64,000 nt of DNA from positions 62,001 through 126,000 of the forward strand of contig NZ_VDFW01000017.1 in the NCBI RefSeq assembly GCF_006152065.1. The letters run 5' to 3'. A program made the position numbers and the translations under genes. How positions within the stretch are numbered: the stretch's first letter is position 1; each line of letters opens with the position of its first letter. Shown here piece after piece: positions 1 through 9,428 of the stretch. The notes under the pieces were generated by a model. That model saw nothing but the letters and a program-made list of their open reading frames with translations. It was not told where the DNA came from and ran no database searches. The stretch is from Amycolatopsis alkalitolerans (GTDB lineage: Bacteria; Actinomycetota; Actinomycetes; Mycobacteriales; Pseudonocardiaceae).

Positions 1-128
1 GCCTTGCGTTCCGAGAACAGCACCATGTCCTCGCCGTCCATGGCCAGCCAGACGGGGGTCGGCACCGGGGTGCCGTCCCGGCGGAACGTGGTCAGCAGCA
101 CGTACTTCTCATTGCCCAGAAAGGCCAT
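1..128 (-). CDS. PPOX-class F420-dependent oxidoreductase, N-terminal part (runs off the window)
   Basis: Only the first 42 codons are present; the gene continues past position 1. The N-terminus reads MAFLGNEKYVLLTTFRRDGT followed by a PVPTPVWLAM segment, the usual opening of pyridoxamine-5'-phosphate-oxidase-fold proteins of the PPOX class, many of which use F420 or FMN in actinobacteria. The ATG at 128 lies 15 bases after the stop of the ABC permease gene, so it may be the third gene of that transcript. There is no good Shine-Dalgarno sequence. The family call rests on a short stretch; the substrate is unknown. Confidence 0.6.
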   Translation of the reverse strand, partial: MAFLGNEKYVLLTTFRRDGTPVPTPVWLAMDGEDMVLFSERK

Positions 129-142
129 GGCGTCCACGATAA

Positions 143-877
143 TCACGGTGTCCGGCGGCGCAGCGTCGCCGCGCCCAGCACCAGCGCGAGCAGCGTGCAC
201 CCGGCCACGACCAGCAGGTCCCTGATCAGCGTCACGTCCACTGTGGACGATGAAGTGACCTCCCCGAGTGCCTCCACCGCGTAGGAAAGGGGCATCACGT
301 TCGACAGCCAGTTCAGCAGCCAGCCCATCGAACCGCGCGCCACGAACAGCCCGCACAGCAGGATCTGTGGCAGCACGAACACCGGCATGAACTGGATCGC
401 CTGGAACTCGGTGCGGGCGAACGCGCTGACGAACAGCCCGAGCGCCATCCCCAGCAGCGCGTCGAGCACCGCGATCAGCAGCAACAGCCACAGCGAGCCC
501 CGGATGTCGAGATCGAGCCACGCGAGCGACACGCCGGTCGCCACCGCGACCTGCACCACCGCGATCGCACCGAACGCCAGCGCGTAGCCGAACAGCAGGT
601 CGAGCCGCGCGATCGGCAGCGTCATCAGCCGTTCCAGGGTGGCGCTCGTGCGCTCACGCAGTGTCGTGATCGACGTGACCAGGAACATCGCCAGAAACGG
701 GAAGACACCCAGCAGCGCGGGTGCGGTCGCGTTGAACAGCCGCGGCGAGTTGAGCACGAAGCGCAGCAGCACCATCAGCAACGACGGCACCAGGATCAGC
801 ATCGCGACGGTCCGCGGGTCGTGCCGTAGCTGGGTCAGGATCCGGCGCGCGGTGGCGAGCGTGAGTGCGGGGTTCAC
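143..877 (-). CDS. ABC-2 type transporter permease
   Basis: A 244-residue integral membrane protein with about six hydrophobic segments (first near residue 20, last at the C-terminus), matching the ABC-2 permease family that forms the channel of multidrug or antibiotic exporters. The GTG start at 877 ([14 protein letters not shown]) is chosen because it overlaps the stop of the upstream ATPase gene in a GTGA arrangement and because the longer in-frame extension upstream is only the antisense-like shadow of the ATPase. It would form a two-component exporter with that ATPase. The substrate cannot be read from the sequence. Confidence 0.88.
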   Translation of the reverse strand: MNPALTLATARRILTQLRHDPRTVAMLILVPSLLMVLLRFVLNSPRLFNATAPALLGVFPFLAMFLVTSITTLRERTSATLERLMTLPIARLDLLFGYALAFGAIAVVQVAVATGVSLAWLDLDIRGSLWLLLLIAVLDALLGMALGLFVSAFARTEFQAIQFMPVFVLPQILLCGLFVARGSMGWLLNWLSNVMPLSYAVEALGEVTSSSTVDVTLIRDLLVVAGCTLLALVLGAATLRRRTP

Positions 878-1599
878 GAGCGCGCCGCCTGCCGTTCCCG
901 GATCAGGTGCAGGAAAGCCTGCTCCAGATCGGCCGTCCCGGTGCGCACGCGCAGGCCCGCCGGTGTGTCGTCGGTGAGCAACCGCCCGTCGCGCATCAGC
1001 AGGAGCCGGTCGCACCGGGCCGCTTCGTCCATGACATGGCTCGACACCAGCAGTGTCGTTCCGGCGGCGGCCAGTGAGCGGAACAGTCCCCACAGCGAGT
1101 CGCGCAGGACCGGGTCCAGGCCCACGGTCGGTTCGTCCAGGACCAGCAACCGCGGGCGGCCCAGCAGCGCGATGGCGAGGTTGGCACGCGAGTGTTCCCC
1201 GCCGGACAGCGTGCCGATCAGGCTGTGCGCCTCCTCCTCCAGGCCGACCTCGGCCACCACCCGGTCCACATCGGAGGCCGGGGCGCGCAGGATCGAAGCG
1301 AAGTAACGCAGCGCCTCGGTCACCGTCAGATCCGCGTAGACCGCCGGATCCTGTGTCGCGTAACCGATCTCGCGCCGCAGCGACCGGCTCCCGGCGGGTT
1401 CGCCGAGCACGCTCACCCGGCCGCCCGCGACGATCTGCACGCCGACGATCGAGCGCATGACCGTCGTCTTGCCGCAACCGCTCGGGCCGAGCAATCCCGT
1501 CACCGCGCCGGCGGTCACCTCGAAGCTCACGCCGCGCACGACCTCGCGCCCGCCTCTGCGTACCCGCAGGCCGTCGACGGTGACGGCTGAATTCGTCAT
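874..1599 (-). CDS. ABC transporter ATP-binding protein (exporter type)
   Basis: A 241-residue ATPase with Walker A GPSGCGKT (residues 38-45), a signature motif LSGGEHSR with His in place of the usual Gln, and Walker [14 protein letters not shown]. It resembles the drug-exporter/DrrA-CcmA class. The ATG at 1599 is used; upstream in-frame residues are low-quality. The gene overlaps the permease start by four bases, so the two are almost certainly translationally coupled. The pair probably powers export of a small molecule across the cytoplasmic membrane. Confidence 0.9.
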   Translation of the reverse strand: MTNSAVTVDGLRVRRGGREVVRGVSFEVTAGAVTGLLGPSGCGKTTVMRSIVGVQIVAGGRVSVLGEPAGSRSLRREIGYATQDPAVYADLTVTEALRYFASILRAPASDVDRVVAEVGLEEEAHSLIGTLSGGEHSRANLAIALLGRPRLLVLDEPTVGLDPVLRDSLWGLFRSLAAAGTTLLVSSHVMDEAARCDRLLLMRDGRLLTDDTPAGLRVRTGTADLEQAFLHLIRERQAARS

Positions 1600-1630
1600 G
1601 CGTTCAATTTGCGGGGCCGGGCGGCCGGGG

Positions 1631-2452
1631 TCAAGACACCTCGCCGAAGCGGGCCAGCGCGAGCGCGGACACGACGGCCAGGACGAACCCGGCCGCGGCC
1701 AGGATTCCGAGGCCCGACCGTGTCGTGTCGCCGAGAAACAGCACACCGATCACGGAGGGCAGCACGGTCTCGCCGACCACCATCGACGCGGTCGCCGTCG
1801 TCACGCTGCCCCGCTGCAGTGCCGACGCGAAGAACAGCATTCCGAGCACCCCCGATCCGGCGATCGCGTACGTCGCCGGATCGGACAGGAACGCGCCGAC
1901 GCTGCTTGTCGCGATGATCCGCCCGGCCACGGCGACCAGTCCGAACGCCAGCCCGGCGACCAGCCCGAGCGCCGGGCTGCGCGTCCGGTCGTCCGCGCGC
2001 CCCGCCGCGGCGCCGGCCACGCCCAGCATCGCCGTCGCGATCACGAGCGCCAGATGGAACGCGAGCCCCACCGGCGTCGAGCCCTCACCGTGGGCGGACG
2101 CGCCGAGCAGCGCGAGCCCGGCGCATACCGCCGCGACCGCGGCCCACTCCCGCGCGTACAGCCGTGCGCCGATCCCGATCGCCGCGACGGCCGTCACGGC
2201 CAGGCTCGACGCGAGCGCCGCCTGCACGGCGAACAGCGGGAGCACCCGCAGCGCGACCAGTTGCGCCAGGAAGCCGACCACGTCCAGGCCCGTCCCGGCC
2301 ACGTACCGCCACTGCCGGAACACCCGCACCAGCAGCCGCGGATCGACCCCGCGCCCACCCCCGCCGACGGCCCGCGCGGCGACCGCCTGCAGCACCGACG
2401 CCACCCCGTACGCCACGGCCGCGACCACCGCGCACACCCATCCCCACCACAT
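1631..2452 (-). CDS. EamA/DMT-like integral membrane protein
   Basis: A 273-residue protein made almost wholly of hydrophobic helices (about nine or ten), beginning [16 protein letters not shown]. The layout and the two-fold repeat feel fit the drug/metabolite transporter superfamily, in the subgroup of actinobacterial DMT-like proteins with a charged [13 protein letters not shown] segment after the first helix. An earlier in-frame Met at 2497 is rejected because it would overlap the divergent hisF start. It is separated by 43 bases from hisF on the opposite strand. The substrate is unknown. Confidence 0.7.
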   Translation of the reverse strand: MWWGWVCAVVAAVAYGVASVLQAVAARAVGGGGRGVDPRLLVRVFRQWRYVAGTGLDVVGFLAQLVALRVLPLFAVQAALASSLAVTAVAAIGIGARLYAREWAAVAAVCAGLALLGASAHGEGSTPVGLAFHLALVIATAMLGVAGAAAGRADDRTRSPALGLVAGLAFGLVAVAGRIIATSSVGAFLSDPATYAIAGSGVLGMLFFASALQRGSVTTATASMVVGETVLPSVIGVLFLGDTTRSGLGILAAAGFVLAVVSALALARFGEVS

Positions 2453-2483
2453 CCCGCCAGCGTACGGACAGCCGGTGCGCGGA

Positions 2484-2489
2484 TATCCT
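2484..2489 (+). promoter_or_regulatory. -10 box of hisF, leaderless arrangement
   Basis: TATCCT ends six bases before the hisF ATG, so the predicted transcription start falls on the start codon. The same TATCCTGGG string stands before the aroG start at 25452. Confidence 0.5.
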
Positions 2490-2495
2490 GGGCGC

Positions 2496-3269
2496 ATGTC
2501 CGTAGCCGTGAGGGTGATTCCCTGTCTGGACGTCGATGCCGGCCGGGTCGTGAAAGGAGTGAACTTCGCGAACCTGCGCGATGCCGGTGACCCGGTCGAG
2601 CTGGCGCGCGCCTACGACGCCGAGGGGGCCGACGAGCTGACCTTCCTCGACGTCACCGCGTCCTCCGGGAACCGCGAGACCACCTACGACGTGGTGCGCC
2701 GCACCGCGGAACAGGTGTTCATCCCGCTCACCGTCGGCGGCGGTGTGCGCACCTGCGACGACGTGAACCGCCTGCTGCGCGCGGGCGCGGACAAGGTGAG
2801 CATCAACACGGCGGCGATCGCGCGCCCGGAGTTCCTGCGGGAGGCCTCGCGGCGGTTCGGGGCGCAGTGCATCGTCCTGTCCGTGGACGCGCGCCGCGTG
2901 CGCGAGGGAGGCGAGCCGACCGCGTCCGGGTTCGAGGTGACGACCCACGGCGGCCGCGAGGGCACCGGCATCGACGCCGTCGAATGGGCGGAGCGCGGCG
3001 AGGAACTGGGTGTCGGTGAGATCCTGCTCAACTCGATGGACGCCGACGGCACCAAGAACGGCTTCGATCTCGAGCTGATCGAACGGACCCGCAAGGTCGT
3101 GCGGGTGCCGGTGATCGCCAGTGGCGGCGCGGGGGCGGTCGAGCACTTCCTGCCCGCCGTGCGGGCGGGCGCCGACGCGGTGCTCGCGGCCAGCGTGTTC
3201 CACTTCGGACAGTTGAAGATCGGCGACGTGAAGGACGCTTTGCGCGCCGGGGGAGTCGAGGTCCGGTGA
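2496..3269 (+). CDS. hisF: Imidazole glycerol phosphate synthase, cyclase subunit
   Basis: HisF (257 residues) uses ammonia from HisH to turn PRFAR into imidazole glycerol phosphate and AICAR in histidine synthesis. It is a full-length (beta-alpha)8 barrel. The two catalytic acids are visible: D12 in IPCLDVD and D131 in VLSVDARR. The phosphate-binding ends GGGVR (residues 81-85) and the SGGAG region near the C-terminus are also intact. There is no Shine-Dalgarno sequence; the ATG lies directly after a -10 box. The stop overlaps the GTG of the next gene. HisH and HisA are not in the window. Confidence 0.97.
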   Translation: MSVAVRVIPCLDVDAGRVVKGVNFANLRDAGDPVELARAYDAEGADELTFLDVTASSGNRETTYDVVRRTAEQVFIPLTVGGGVRTCDDVNRLLRAGADKVSINTAAIARPEFLREASRRFGAQCIVLSVDARRVREGGEPTASGFEVTTHGGREGTGIDAVEWAERGEELGVGEILLNSMDADGTKNGFDLELIERTRKVVRVPVIASGGAGAVEHFLPAVRAGADAVLAASVFHFGQLKIGDVKDALRAGGVEVR

Positions 3270-3643
3270 AGCTCAAATCCGTTGCCATCGAAGTGAAACT
3301 GGCGATGGCGCTGATGGCCGGGCTCGGCCTGGCCTATCTCGCACTCGGCATCGTCATCGTGACCACGTCGGGAGCTTCGGCGCGCACGCTGCTGCTCCCG
3401 ATCGCGAGCGTCGTCCTGGGCGGTCTCGTCGCGGGCGGGCTCGCGCTGCGCATGCCCTCGTCGCGGTTCTTCGGCTTCGTCGTGGCGGCGTTGCTGGGGC
3501 TGCTGCACGCTTTCCTGTTGCTGGCCGGGTCCGTGCTGGGGTTCAAGGTGTTCTCGGCCGTGCTCGCGGTCGGCTACATCTACAGCTGGGTGCTGCTCAA
3601 CTCCGGGCCGGTGCGGCGGTATTTGCTCGGAGATGCGGCATGA
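3266..3643 (+). CDS. Small four-helix membrane protein of the his cluster
   Basis: A 125-residue protein with four hydrophobic segments and a short charged N-terminus ([17 protein letters not shown]). I do not recognise a named family. The GTG start overlaps the hisF stop (GTGA) and its own stop overlaps the hisI start (ATGA), so the three are read as one unit. Similar small membrane proteins sit between hisF and hisI in related actinobacteria, to my knowledge without assigned function. It might be a lipid-associated or transport accessory protein; nothing in the sequence decides this. Confidence 0.8.
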   Translation: MKLKSVAIEVKLAMALMAGLGLAYLALGIVIVTTSGASARTLLLPIASVVLGGLVAGGLALRMPSSRFFGFVVAALLGLLHAFLLLAGSVLGFKVFSAVLAVGYIYSWVLLNSGPVRRYLLGDAA

Positions 3644-3996
3644 GCCTGGAGCCGGCGCTGGCCGCGCGGCTCAAGCGCAACGCCGACGGGCTGATCTGCG
3701 CCGTCGTGGTCGACCACGAAACCTCGGACGTGCTGATGGTCGCGTGGATGGACGACGAGGCACTCGAACGCACGCTGACCACCCGCCGCGGCACCTACTT
3801 TTCCCGCAGCCGCAAGGAGTTGTGGGTCAAGGGCGAGACCTCGGGGCACACCCAGCACGTGCGCGAGGTCCGGCTCGACTGCGACGGCGACGCCGTGCTG
3901 GTGCGTGTCGATCAGGCCGGTCCCGCGTGCCACACCAACACCAGGACTTGTTTCGGCACCGGGGAAAGGCTGCTGCTCGCCGACGACCGCGGTTGA
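3640..3996 (+). CDS. hisI: Phosphoribosyl-AMP cyclohydrolase
   Basis: HisI (118 residues) opens the adenine ring of PR-AMP in histidine synthesis. Metal ligands are intact: D80, D82 and D84 with C81 in [10 protein letters not shown]97 in ACHTNT and C104 in RTCF. WMDDEAL and the TSGHTQ segment are also typical. It lacks the PR-ATP pyrophosphatase (HisE) domain, as usual in actinobacteria where hisE is separate. A CCGCGG-TTGA-CCGCGG hairpin (3987-4002) contains the stop codon and may end the transcript. Confidence 0.96.
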   Translation: MSLEPALAARLKRNADGLICAVVVDHETSDVLMVAWMDDEALERTLTTRRGTYFSRSRKELWVKGETSGHTQHVREVRLDCDGDAVLVRVDQAGPACHTNTRTCFGTGERLLLADDRG

Positions 3997-4126
3997 CCGC
4001 GGAAGCTCGCCAAATCGATCTTCCGGGTGAACTTCGGATCTCGTTGTCTGATTCGTTGCCACGGGGGACATCTTTCGGAACTGTATGGGGCACGATGTTT
4101 TCCCCGAGTCCCGGAAAGGTGTGGAC

Positions 4127-4426
4127 ATGAGCGATACCCGGCTCTATTACGAACAATTGCGCGGTAGGGCGCGGCAGTTGGTGAACCGGATCGACGACGC
4201 GATGGACGGCCTGCTGTCCGTGGACGGCGCGATCGACGAGGTCATGCGCGCGGACATGGACAACCCAGGAGAAATGTCCACAACGGACGCCGAAGATATC
4301 CGCCGGATGCTCGATACCGCGCGGTTCTCGCTGCGTGCCGCGGAACGGATAGCGGTGACCCACGCGGGCGATGTCGACGGTGCGATGCGTAGGGGTGGTC
4401 TGGTGGTGGAGAAAACCGCCGGCTGA
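4127..4426 (+). CDS. Conserved hypothetical helical protein, 99 residues
   Basis: I do not recognise this family. The ATG at 4127 is chosen because a GGAAAGG Shine-Dalgarno sequence stands eight bases upstream; an in-frame ATG at 4085 has none. The protein (MSDTRLYYEQLRGRARQLVN at the start) is acidic, lacks Cys and membrane segments, and looks like two or three amphipathic helices. It could be an adaptor or a secretion-associated helical-hairpin protein, but it shows no WxG motif. It lies 130 bases after hisI and ends 10 bases from the convergent TetR gene. Confidence 0.7.
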   Translation: MSDTRLYYEQLRGRARQLVNRIDDAMDGLLSVDGAIDEVMRADMDNPGEMSTTDAEDIRRMLDTARFSLRAAERIAVTHAGDVDGAMRRGGLVVEKTAG

Positions 4427-4436
4427 GTCCGAACGG

Positions 4437-5066
4437 TCAATTCGAACTGATGGAACCGAGGTCGCCGGTGAGGTAGCGCTGCAGGGTCGGCGCTACCGCG
4501 GCCACCATCGTCTCGACGTCGGAGGAGGCCAGCGGTTCGAACCGGGCCACGTAACGCACCATGCCGATGCCGATCAACTGGGAGGCGCACAATGTGGCAC
4601 GTAGCTGGGGGTGGTCCGCCTCGATCCGGGTCATGATGGTGTCGAGGATGTTCTCGATCAGGAAGTCCCGCAGCGCGGCCGCGGCCTTGTCGTGGTTGGC
4701 AAGGCTCCGGATGAGGGCGGGGAACGTCTGGCCGGACGCCGAGTCCCAGACCGTGACGAACCGGCGGATGATCCGCGCGCCGAGGGTGTCCCGATCACCC
4801 TCGAGCAAGGTGTGCACGATGTCCTGCGGGTCGAAGGGCAACTGGAGCACGGACTGGGCGAACAAGGTTTCCTTGCCGCCGAACCAGTGGTTGACCATGG
4901 CCGCGTCCACGCCGGCCCTCGCGGCGATGGCGCGTACGGTGGCGCCCTCGTAGCCGTTCTCGGAGAACTCCGCGCGGGCGGCGGCGAGCAGCGCCGCGCG
5001 GGTGTCCTGGCCGGCGGGGCGGCGGCCACGCCGCTTGCCGGCCTTCGGTTGATCGGTCGTGCTCAT
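4437..5066 (-). CDS. TetR/AcrR family transcriptional regulator
   Basis: A 209-residue repressor. The N-terminal helix-turn-helix spans about residues 22-68 (TRAALLAAARAEFSENGYEG, then TVRAIAARAGVDAAMVNHWF), followed by an all-helical ligand domain with the C-terminal form seen in many actinobacterial TetR proteins. It is divergent from trpE, with only 95 bases between starts, and a 6-8-6 inverted repeat (5095-5114) lies in that gap. Autoregulation is likely; control of trpE is possible because the repeat lies upstream of the trpE -10 box. The ligand is unknown. Confidence 0.92.
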   Translation of the reverse strand: MSTTDQPKAGKRRGRRPAGQDTRAALLAAARAEFSENGYEGATVRAIAARAGVDAAMVNHWFGGKETLFAQSVLQLPFDPQDIVHTLLEGDRDTLGARIIRRFVTVWDSASGQTFPALIRSLANHDKAAAALRDFLIENILDTIMTRIEADHPQLRATLCASQLIGIGMVRYVARFEPLASSDVETMVAAVAPTLQRYLTGDLGSISSN

Positions 5067-5072
5067 CAGTCC

Positions 5073-5078
5073 ATCATG
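5073..5078 (-). promoter_or_regulatory. Candidate -10 box of the TetR gene
   Basis: On the minus strand CATGAT ends six bases before the TetR ATG, giving a leaderless layout. Confidence 0.35.
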
Positions 5079-5094
5079 ACTCGCGCGAGCCCAG

Positions 5095-5114
5095 AATTCA
5101 ACAATGAGTGAATT
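5095..5114. promoter_or_regulatory. Inverted repeat, candidate TetR operator
   Basis: AATTCA, eight bases, TGAATT. It is a perfect 6-bp palindrome in AT-rich sequence, unlike its surroundings. It lies 29 bases upstream of the TetR start and about 35 bases before the trpE -10 box. Confidence 0.45.
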
Positions 5115-5148
5115 ATGGCCCGCTGCAGGGCAGCTGAGCCTTCAGCGG

Positions 5149-5154
5149 CACAAT
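5149..5154 (+). promoter_or_regulatory. -10 box of trpE
   Basis: CACAAT ends seven bases before the ATG at 5162. The same CACAATGG string precedes the MocR start at 45867. This supports the second ATG (5162) as the real trpE start. Confidence 0.45.
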
Positions 5155-5161
5155 GGCGGTC

Positions 5162-6733
5162 ATGGTCACTGTCCATCCCGCGAACTCCGCGTCCGGCGGG
5201 CTCGGTTCCGTGAGCCCGGCCCGGGGCGAGTTCCGCGCGCTCGCCGAGGGCCGCCGGGTGATCCCGATGGTCCGGCGGTTGCTGGCCGACGGGGAGACCC
5301 CGGTCGGCGTGTACCGCAAGCTGGCCGCGGACCGCCCCGGCACGTTCCTGCTCGAATCGGCGGAGAACGGGCAGTCCTGGTCGCGATGGTCGTTCGTCGG
5401 CGTGCGCAGCCCCGCCGCGCTGACCGTGCGTGACGGCAAGGCCGCGTGGGTGGGCACCCCGCCGGTCGGGCTGCCGACGGAGGGCAATCCGTTGCAGGTG
5501 CTGCGGGAGACGGTGGCCGCGCTGCACACCGAACCGCTGCCCGGCCTACCGCCGCTGACCGGCGGGATGGTCGGCTACATCGGCTACGACTCGGTGCGCT
5601 GGCTGGAGAGGCTGCCCGAACTGGCCGAGAAGGACATCGACATCCCCGAGTTGACGATGCTCCTGGCGACCGATCTCGCGGTCCTCGACCACCACGAGGG
5701 CACCGTCACACTGATCGCGAACGCGGTCAACTGGGACGATTCGCCCGAACGCGTCGACGCCGCGTACGACGACGCGGTCCGCCGTCTCGAGGCGATGACC
5801 GAACACCTGCGCGCGCCCGCCCCGTCCACCACCGCCGTGTTCTCCCGGCCCGCGCCCGAGTTCCGGCGGCGCCGCACGAAGGAGGACTACCACCGGGCGG
5901 TGGAGAAGGCCGTCGAGGCGATCAAGGCCGGTGAGGCGTTCCAGATCGTGCCCTCGCAACGGTTCGAGATCGACACCGAGGCCAGCGCGCTGGACATCTA
6001 CCGGGTGCTGCGCACCTCCAACCCCAGCCCGTACATGTACCTGCTGCGGCTGGAGGGCTTCGACATCGTCGGCTCCAGCCCGGAATCCCTCGTCACGGTC
6101 CACGACGGGCGCGCCACCACGCACCCGATCGCGGGCACCCGCTGGCGCGGCGCGGATCCGGAGGAGGACGCGCAGCTGGCCAAGGACCTGCTCGCCGACG
6201 AGAAGGAACGCGCCGAGCACCTCATGCTCGTCGACCTCGGGCGCAACGACCTCGGCAAGGTGTGCAAGCCCGGCACCGTGCACGTCGTCGACTTCTTCAC
6301 CATCGAACGCTACAGCCACGTGATGCACATCGTTTCCACCGTCACCGGCGAACTGCGTGACGACTGCACCGCGTTCGACGCCGTGGCCGCGTGTTTCCCG
6401 GCCGGCACGCTGTCCGGCGCGCCCAAGGTGCGGGCGATGCAGCTCATCGAGGAGCTCGAACCCGTCCGCCGCGGCCTTTACGGTGGCGTCGTGGGCTACC
6501 TCGACTTCGCCGGGGACGCCGACACCGCCATCGCCATCCGCACCGCGCTGGTACGTGACGACGTCGCGTACGTGCAGGCCGGTGGTGGCGTCGTCGCGGA
6601 CTCGGTCGCCGACTACGAGGACAACGAATCGCTCAACAAGGCGCGCACGGTGCTGTCCGCCGTCGCCGCCGCGCAGACCATCGCCCCCGCCAGGGCACTG
6701 GATCCCGATGATGACATCGCCAGCGTCCAGTAA
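5162..6733 (+). CDS. trpE: Anthranilate synthase component I
   Basis: TrpE (523 residues from the ATG at 5162) converts chorismate to anthranilate with ammonia from a TrpG partner, which is not encoded here. The N-terminal Anth_synt_I_N domain carries [18 protein letters not shown], related to the tryptophan feedback site. The C-terminal chorismate-binding domain has [33 protein letters not shown] and the [22 protein letters not shown] segment. The start at 5162 is preferred over 5153 because it fits a leaderless transcript from the CACAAT box. The stop is overlapped by the next gene by 23 bases. Confidence 0.97.
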   Translation: MVTVHPANSASGGLGSVSPARGEFRALAEGRRVIPMVRRLLADGETPVGVYRKLAADRPGTFLLESAENGQSWSRWSFVGVRSPAALTVRDGKAAWVGTPPVGLPTEGNPLQVLRETVAALHTEPLPGLPPLTGGMVGYIGYDSVRWLERLPELAEKDIDIPELTMLLATDLAVLDHHEGTVTLIANAVNWDDSPERVDAAYDDAVRRLEAMTEHLRAPAPSTTAVFSRPAPEFRRRRTKEDYHRAVEKAVEAIKAGEAFQIVPSQRFEIDTEASALDIYRVLRTSNPSPYMYLLRLEGFDIVGSSPESLVTVHDGRATTHPIAGTRWRGADPEEDAQLAKDLLADEKERAEHLMLVDLGRNDLGKVCKPGTVHVVDFFTIERYSHVMHIVSTVTGELRDDCTAFDAVAACFPAGTLSGAPKVRAMQLIEELEPVRRGLYGGVVGYLDFAGDADTAIAIRTALVRDDVAYVQAGGGVVADSVADYEDNESLNKARTVLSAVAAAQTIAPARALDPDDDIASVQ

Positions 6734-7259
6734 GCGTCCATTGTGGATAGTCGCGGCCACGCTGCTCCTCGGCGCGGCGGCACTGTGGGGAGGCTCACGC
6801 CTGGTCTGGTCGGCGCAGCAGCGCGACGGCGGCGTGCGCGGAATGCTGCTCGAAACCCAGACCGGCGCGCAGCATTCGGGTGCGCTGGTGCCATTGGCGG
6901 TACTCGCCGTGGCCGGGGTCGCCGGCGCGGTCGCGACAGGCGGCTGGCCACGGCGGGTGCTCGGCGTGGTACTCGCCGTCGCCGGGTTGTGGGCGTGCTG
7001 GATCGCGGTGGACGGGGTGTCGTTCAGCGGTTTCCCGCCCGGGGCGCCGGTGTGGCAGATGTTTCTCGGTCGCGCGCTCACCTTGCTGGCGGGAATTCTC
7101 GTGCTGCTCGGCGGGTTGATCGCCACCAAGCGCGCCGGTGCGATGCCGCGACTCGGTGCACGCTATGCGGCACCGAGCGTGAAGAAGACCGCGCGCGACC
7201 CTGACACCGAGTTGTGGGAGGCGCTCTCCGAGGGAGAAGACCCCACCGACAGTGCCTAG
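6711..7259 (+). CDS. Trp biosynthesis-associated membrane protein
   Basis: A 182-residue protein with four hydrophobic segments (about residues 11-30, 58-75, 82-100 and 116-134) and a soluble C-terminal tail. The operon position between trpE and trpC and the topology match the actinobacterial Trp_oprn_chp family (as in Rv1610). The ATG at 6711 lies inside the end of trpE, so translation is probably coupled. The function is not established; a role in transport or in anchoring a Trp-pathway complex is speculation. Confidence 0.88.
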   Translation: MTSPASSKRPLWIVAATLLLGAAALWGGSRLVWSAQQRDGGVRGMLLETQTGAQHSGALVPLAVLAVAGVAGAVATGGWPRRVLGVVLAVAGLWACWIAVDGVSFSGFPPGAPVWQMFLGRALTLLAGILVLLGGLIATKRAGAMPRLGARYAAPSVKKTARDPDTELWEALSEGEDPTDSA

Positions 7260-7354
7260 CGGAGATCTTGCCGCTGCCAAGGCATGTTCGACCCGGAACC
7301 GGCCCGTGATTGTGGGCGGGTTAGCATCTTTTCTGCGGGAAGGGGAAGGTGTTT

Positions 7355-7411
7355 GTGAGCCAGCTTTCGAGTGAAAATCCGGATGTGCCCGGTGTTGGGG
7401 GCACCTGGTGA
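7355..7411 (+). CDS. Candidate 18-codon leader ORF coupled to trpC
   Basis: A GTG follows a strong purine-rich Shine-Dalgarno tract (AGGGGAAGG, 7341-7349) and opens an 18-codon frame, [18 protein letters not shown], whose TGA overlaps the trpC GTG start (GTGA). The last sense codon is the only Trp codon. trpC itself has no separate Shine-Dalgarno sequence, so its translation should depend on ribosomes finishing this frame. This could be a minimal Trp-sensing coupling device. The alternative is that the frame is simply the true, poorly conserved N-terminus of something else. The ORF is seen; the regulatory role is inferred. Confidence 0.45.
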   Translation: MSQLSSENPDVPGVGGTW

Positions 7412-8217
7412 GCGTTCTCGAAGAAATCGTCGCCGGTGTCCGTGCCGACCTCGCCGAGCGTGAGAAGGCGCTGCCGTTCGACGAACTCAAGGTGCTCGCC
7501 GCCAAGGCCGCCCCGCCGCGGGACGCCGCCAGTGCGCTGCGCGAGTCGTCGATCGGCGTGATCGCCGAGGTCAAGCGCCGCAGCCCGTCGAAGGGCCTGC
7601 TCGCGCCGATCGCTGATCCGGCCGCACTGGCCAGGGACTACGAGGAGGCCGGGGCGCGCGTGATCAGCGTGCTCACCGAGCAGCGCCGTTTCGGTGGTTC
7701 GCTCGCCGACCTCGACGCGGTGCGCGCGGTGGTCGATATTCCGGTGCTGCGCAAGGATTTCGTCGTCAGCCCGTACCAGGTGCACGAGGCGCGGGCGCAC
7801 GGCGCGGACATGGTGCTGCTGATCGTCGCGGCGCTCGAGCAGAACGCGCTGGTCTCGTTGCTGGACCGGGTCGAGTCGCTCGGGATGGCCGCGCTGATCG
7901 AGGTGCACAACGCCGAGGAGGCCGACCGCGCGCTCGAGGCCGGTGCGCAGGTCATCGGCATCAACGCCCGCAATCTGCACACGCTCGAAGTGGATCGCGA
8001 CGTGTTCAGCCGGCTCGCCCCGGGGCTGCCGTTCGACGTGACCAAGATCGCCGAGTCCGGGGTCCGCGGCCCGGGCGACCTGATGGCCTACGCGGGGCAC
8101 GGTGCCGACGCCGTGCTGGTGGGCGAGGGTCTGGTCGCCTCGGGTGACCCGAAGGGAGCGCTGATCAAACTGGTCACCGCCGGTTCGCACCCCGCCTGCC
8201 CGAGGCCGGCCCGATGA
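7408..8217 (+). CDS. trpC: Indole-3-glycerol phosphate synthase
   Basis: TrpC (269 residues) closes the indole ring from CdRP. It is a single-domain (beta-alpha)8 enzyme, not fused to TrpF. The [12 protein letters not shown] signature holds the catalytic E54 and K56. PVLRKDFVV carries the second catalytic lysine, and [12 protein letters not shown] and [12 protein letters not shown] are typical. The GTG start overlaps the preceding 18-codon ORF, and the stop overlaps the trpB ATG. Confidence 0.97.
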   Translation: MSVLEEIVAGVRADLAEREKALPFDELKVLAAKAAPPRDAASALRESSIGVIAEVKRRSPSKGLLAPIADPAALARDYEEAGARVISVLTEQRRFGGSLADLDAVRAVVDIPVLRKDFVVSPYQVHEARAHGADMVLLIVAALEQNALVSLLDRVESLGMAALIEVHNAEEADRALEAGAQVIGINARNLHTLEVDRDVFSRLAPGLPFDVTKIAESGVRGPGDLMAYAGHGADAVLVGEGLVASGDPKGALIKLVTAGSHPACPRPAR

Positions 8218-9428
8218 CCGCCCGGCGCACCGAGCACGACCCGGACGAGCGGGGCTACTACGGCGGCCGGTACGGCGGCCGGTTCATGCCGGAGGCGCTG
8301 ATCGGCGTCGTCGACGAGGTGGCCACCGAGTACGACAAGGCTCGCTCGGACCCCGCGTTCACCAACGAGCTCAAGCGCCTGCTGCGCGACTACGCCGGCC
8401 GGCCGAGCCTGCTGACGGAGGCGCCGAGGTTCGGGGAGCACGCGGGTGGCGCACGGATCTTCCTCAAGCGCGAGGATCTCAACCACACCGGCTCCCACAA
8501 GATCAACAACGTGCTGGGCCAGGCGCTGCTCACCAAGCGGATGGGCAAGAAGCGGGTCATCGCCGAGACCGGGGCGGGCCAGCACGGCGTCGCGACGGCC
8601 ACCGCGTGCGCGCTGCTGGACCTCGAGTGCGTGGTGTACATGGGCGAGGTCGACACCGAGCGGCAGTCGCTGAACGTCGCCCGGATGCGGCTGCTCGGCG
8701 CCGAGGTCGTACCGGTCAAGACAGGTTCACGCACGCTCAAGGACGCGATCAACGAGGCGCTGCGGGACTGGGTCACCAACGCCAACACGACGCACTACCT
8801 GTTCGGCACGGCCGCCGGCCCGTACCCGTTCCCGACGATGGTGCGCAACTTCCACAAGGTGATCGGTGAGGAGGCCAGGGCGCAGGTCCTGGAGCAGACC
8901 GGGCGCCTGCCGGACGTGGTGGCCGCGTGCGTCGGCGGCGGGTCCAACGCGATCGGTATCTTCCACGGCTTCATCGACGATCCGGACGTCCGGCTGGTCG
9001 GCCTGGAGCCAGGCGGGGACGGCATCGAGACCGGCCGGCACGGCGCGACGCTCACCGAGGGCAGCCCGGGCAACCTGCACGGCGCGATGTCGTACCTGCT
9101 GCAGGACGAGGACGGCCAGACGCTCGAATCGCATTCGATCTCCGCGGGCCTCGACTACCCGGGTGTCGGCCCCGAGCATTCGTGGCTCAAGGACAGCGGG
9201 CGCGCCGAGTACCGCCCGATCACCGACACGGAGGCGATGGACGCGTTCAAGTTGCTGTCGCGCACCGAGGGCATCATCCCGGCGGTCGAGTCCGCGCACG
9301 CGCTCGCCGGCGCGATCCAGCTGGGGCGGGAACTGGGCCGCGAGGCGCTGATCCTGGTCAACCTGTCCGGTCGCGGCGACAAGGACATGGACACGGCGGC
9401 GAAGTGGTTCGGGCTGGTGGGCAAGTGA
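8214..9428 (+). CDS. trpB: Tryptophan synthase beta chain
   Basis: TrpB (404 residues) condenses indole with L-serine using PLP. The PLP lysine is K96 in [10 protein letters not shown], the phosphate loop is [10 protein letters not shown], and the TETGAGQHG segment (Glu and Gly around residue 120) contacts substrate. It is a TrpB1-type protein that needs TrpA. The ATGA overlap with trpC and GTGA overlap with trpA mean trpC, trpB and trpA are translated as a tightly coupled block. Confidence 0.98.
   Translation: MTARRTEHDPDERGYYGGRYGGRFMPEALIGVVDEVATEYDKARSDPAFTNELKRLLRDYAGRPSLLTEAPRFGEHAGGARIFLKREDLNHTGSHKINNVLGQALLTKRMGKKRVIAETGAGQHGVATATACALLDLECVVYMGEVDTERQSLNVARMRLLGAEVVPVKTGSRTLKDAINEALRDWVTNANTTHYLFGTAAGPYPFPTMVRNFHKVIGEEARAQVLEQTGRLPDVVAACVGGGSNAIGIFHGFIDDPDVRLVGLEPGGDGIETGRHGATLTEGSPGNLHGAMSYLLQDEDGQTLESHSISAGLDYPGVGPEHSWLKDSGRAEYRPITDTEAMDAFKLLSRTEGIIPAVESAHALAGAIQLGRELGREALILVNLSGRGDKDMDTAAKWFGLVGK

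Noticed and set aside
143-1477. A 444-residue version of the ABC permease
   Set aside because: The first 200 residues are the out-of-frame shadow of the ATPase gene; the GTG at 877 gives the normal family length.
5104-5160. Trp leader peptide (MSELWPAAG) for attenuation before trpE
   Set aside because: Only one Trp codon, no terminator/antiterminator stems, and the predicted transcription start lies downstream at 5162.
7240-7250. TGTCGGTG on the minus strand near the end of the Trp-associated membrane protein gene
   Set aside because: No TAnnnT at N8 spacing and no minus-strand gene downstream.
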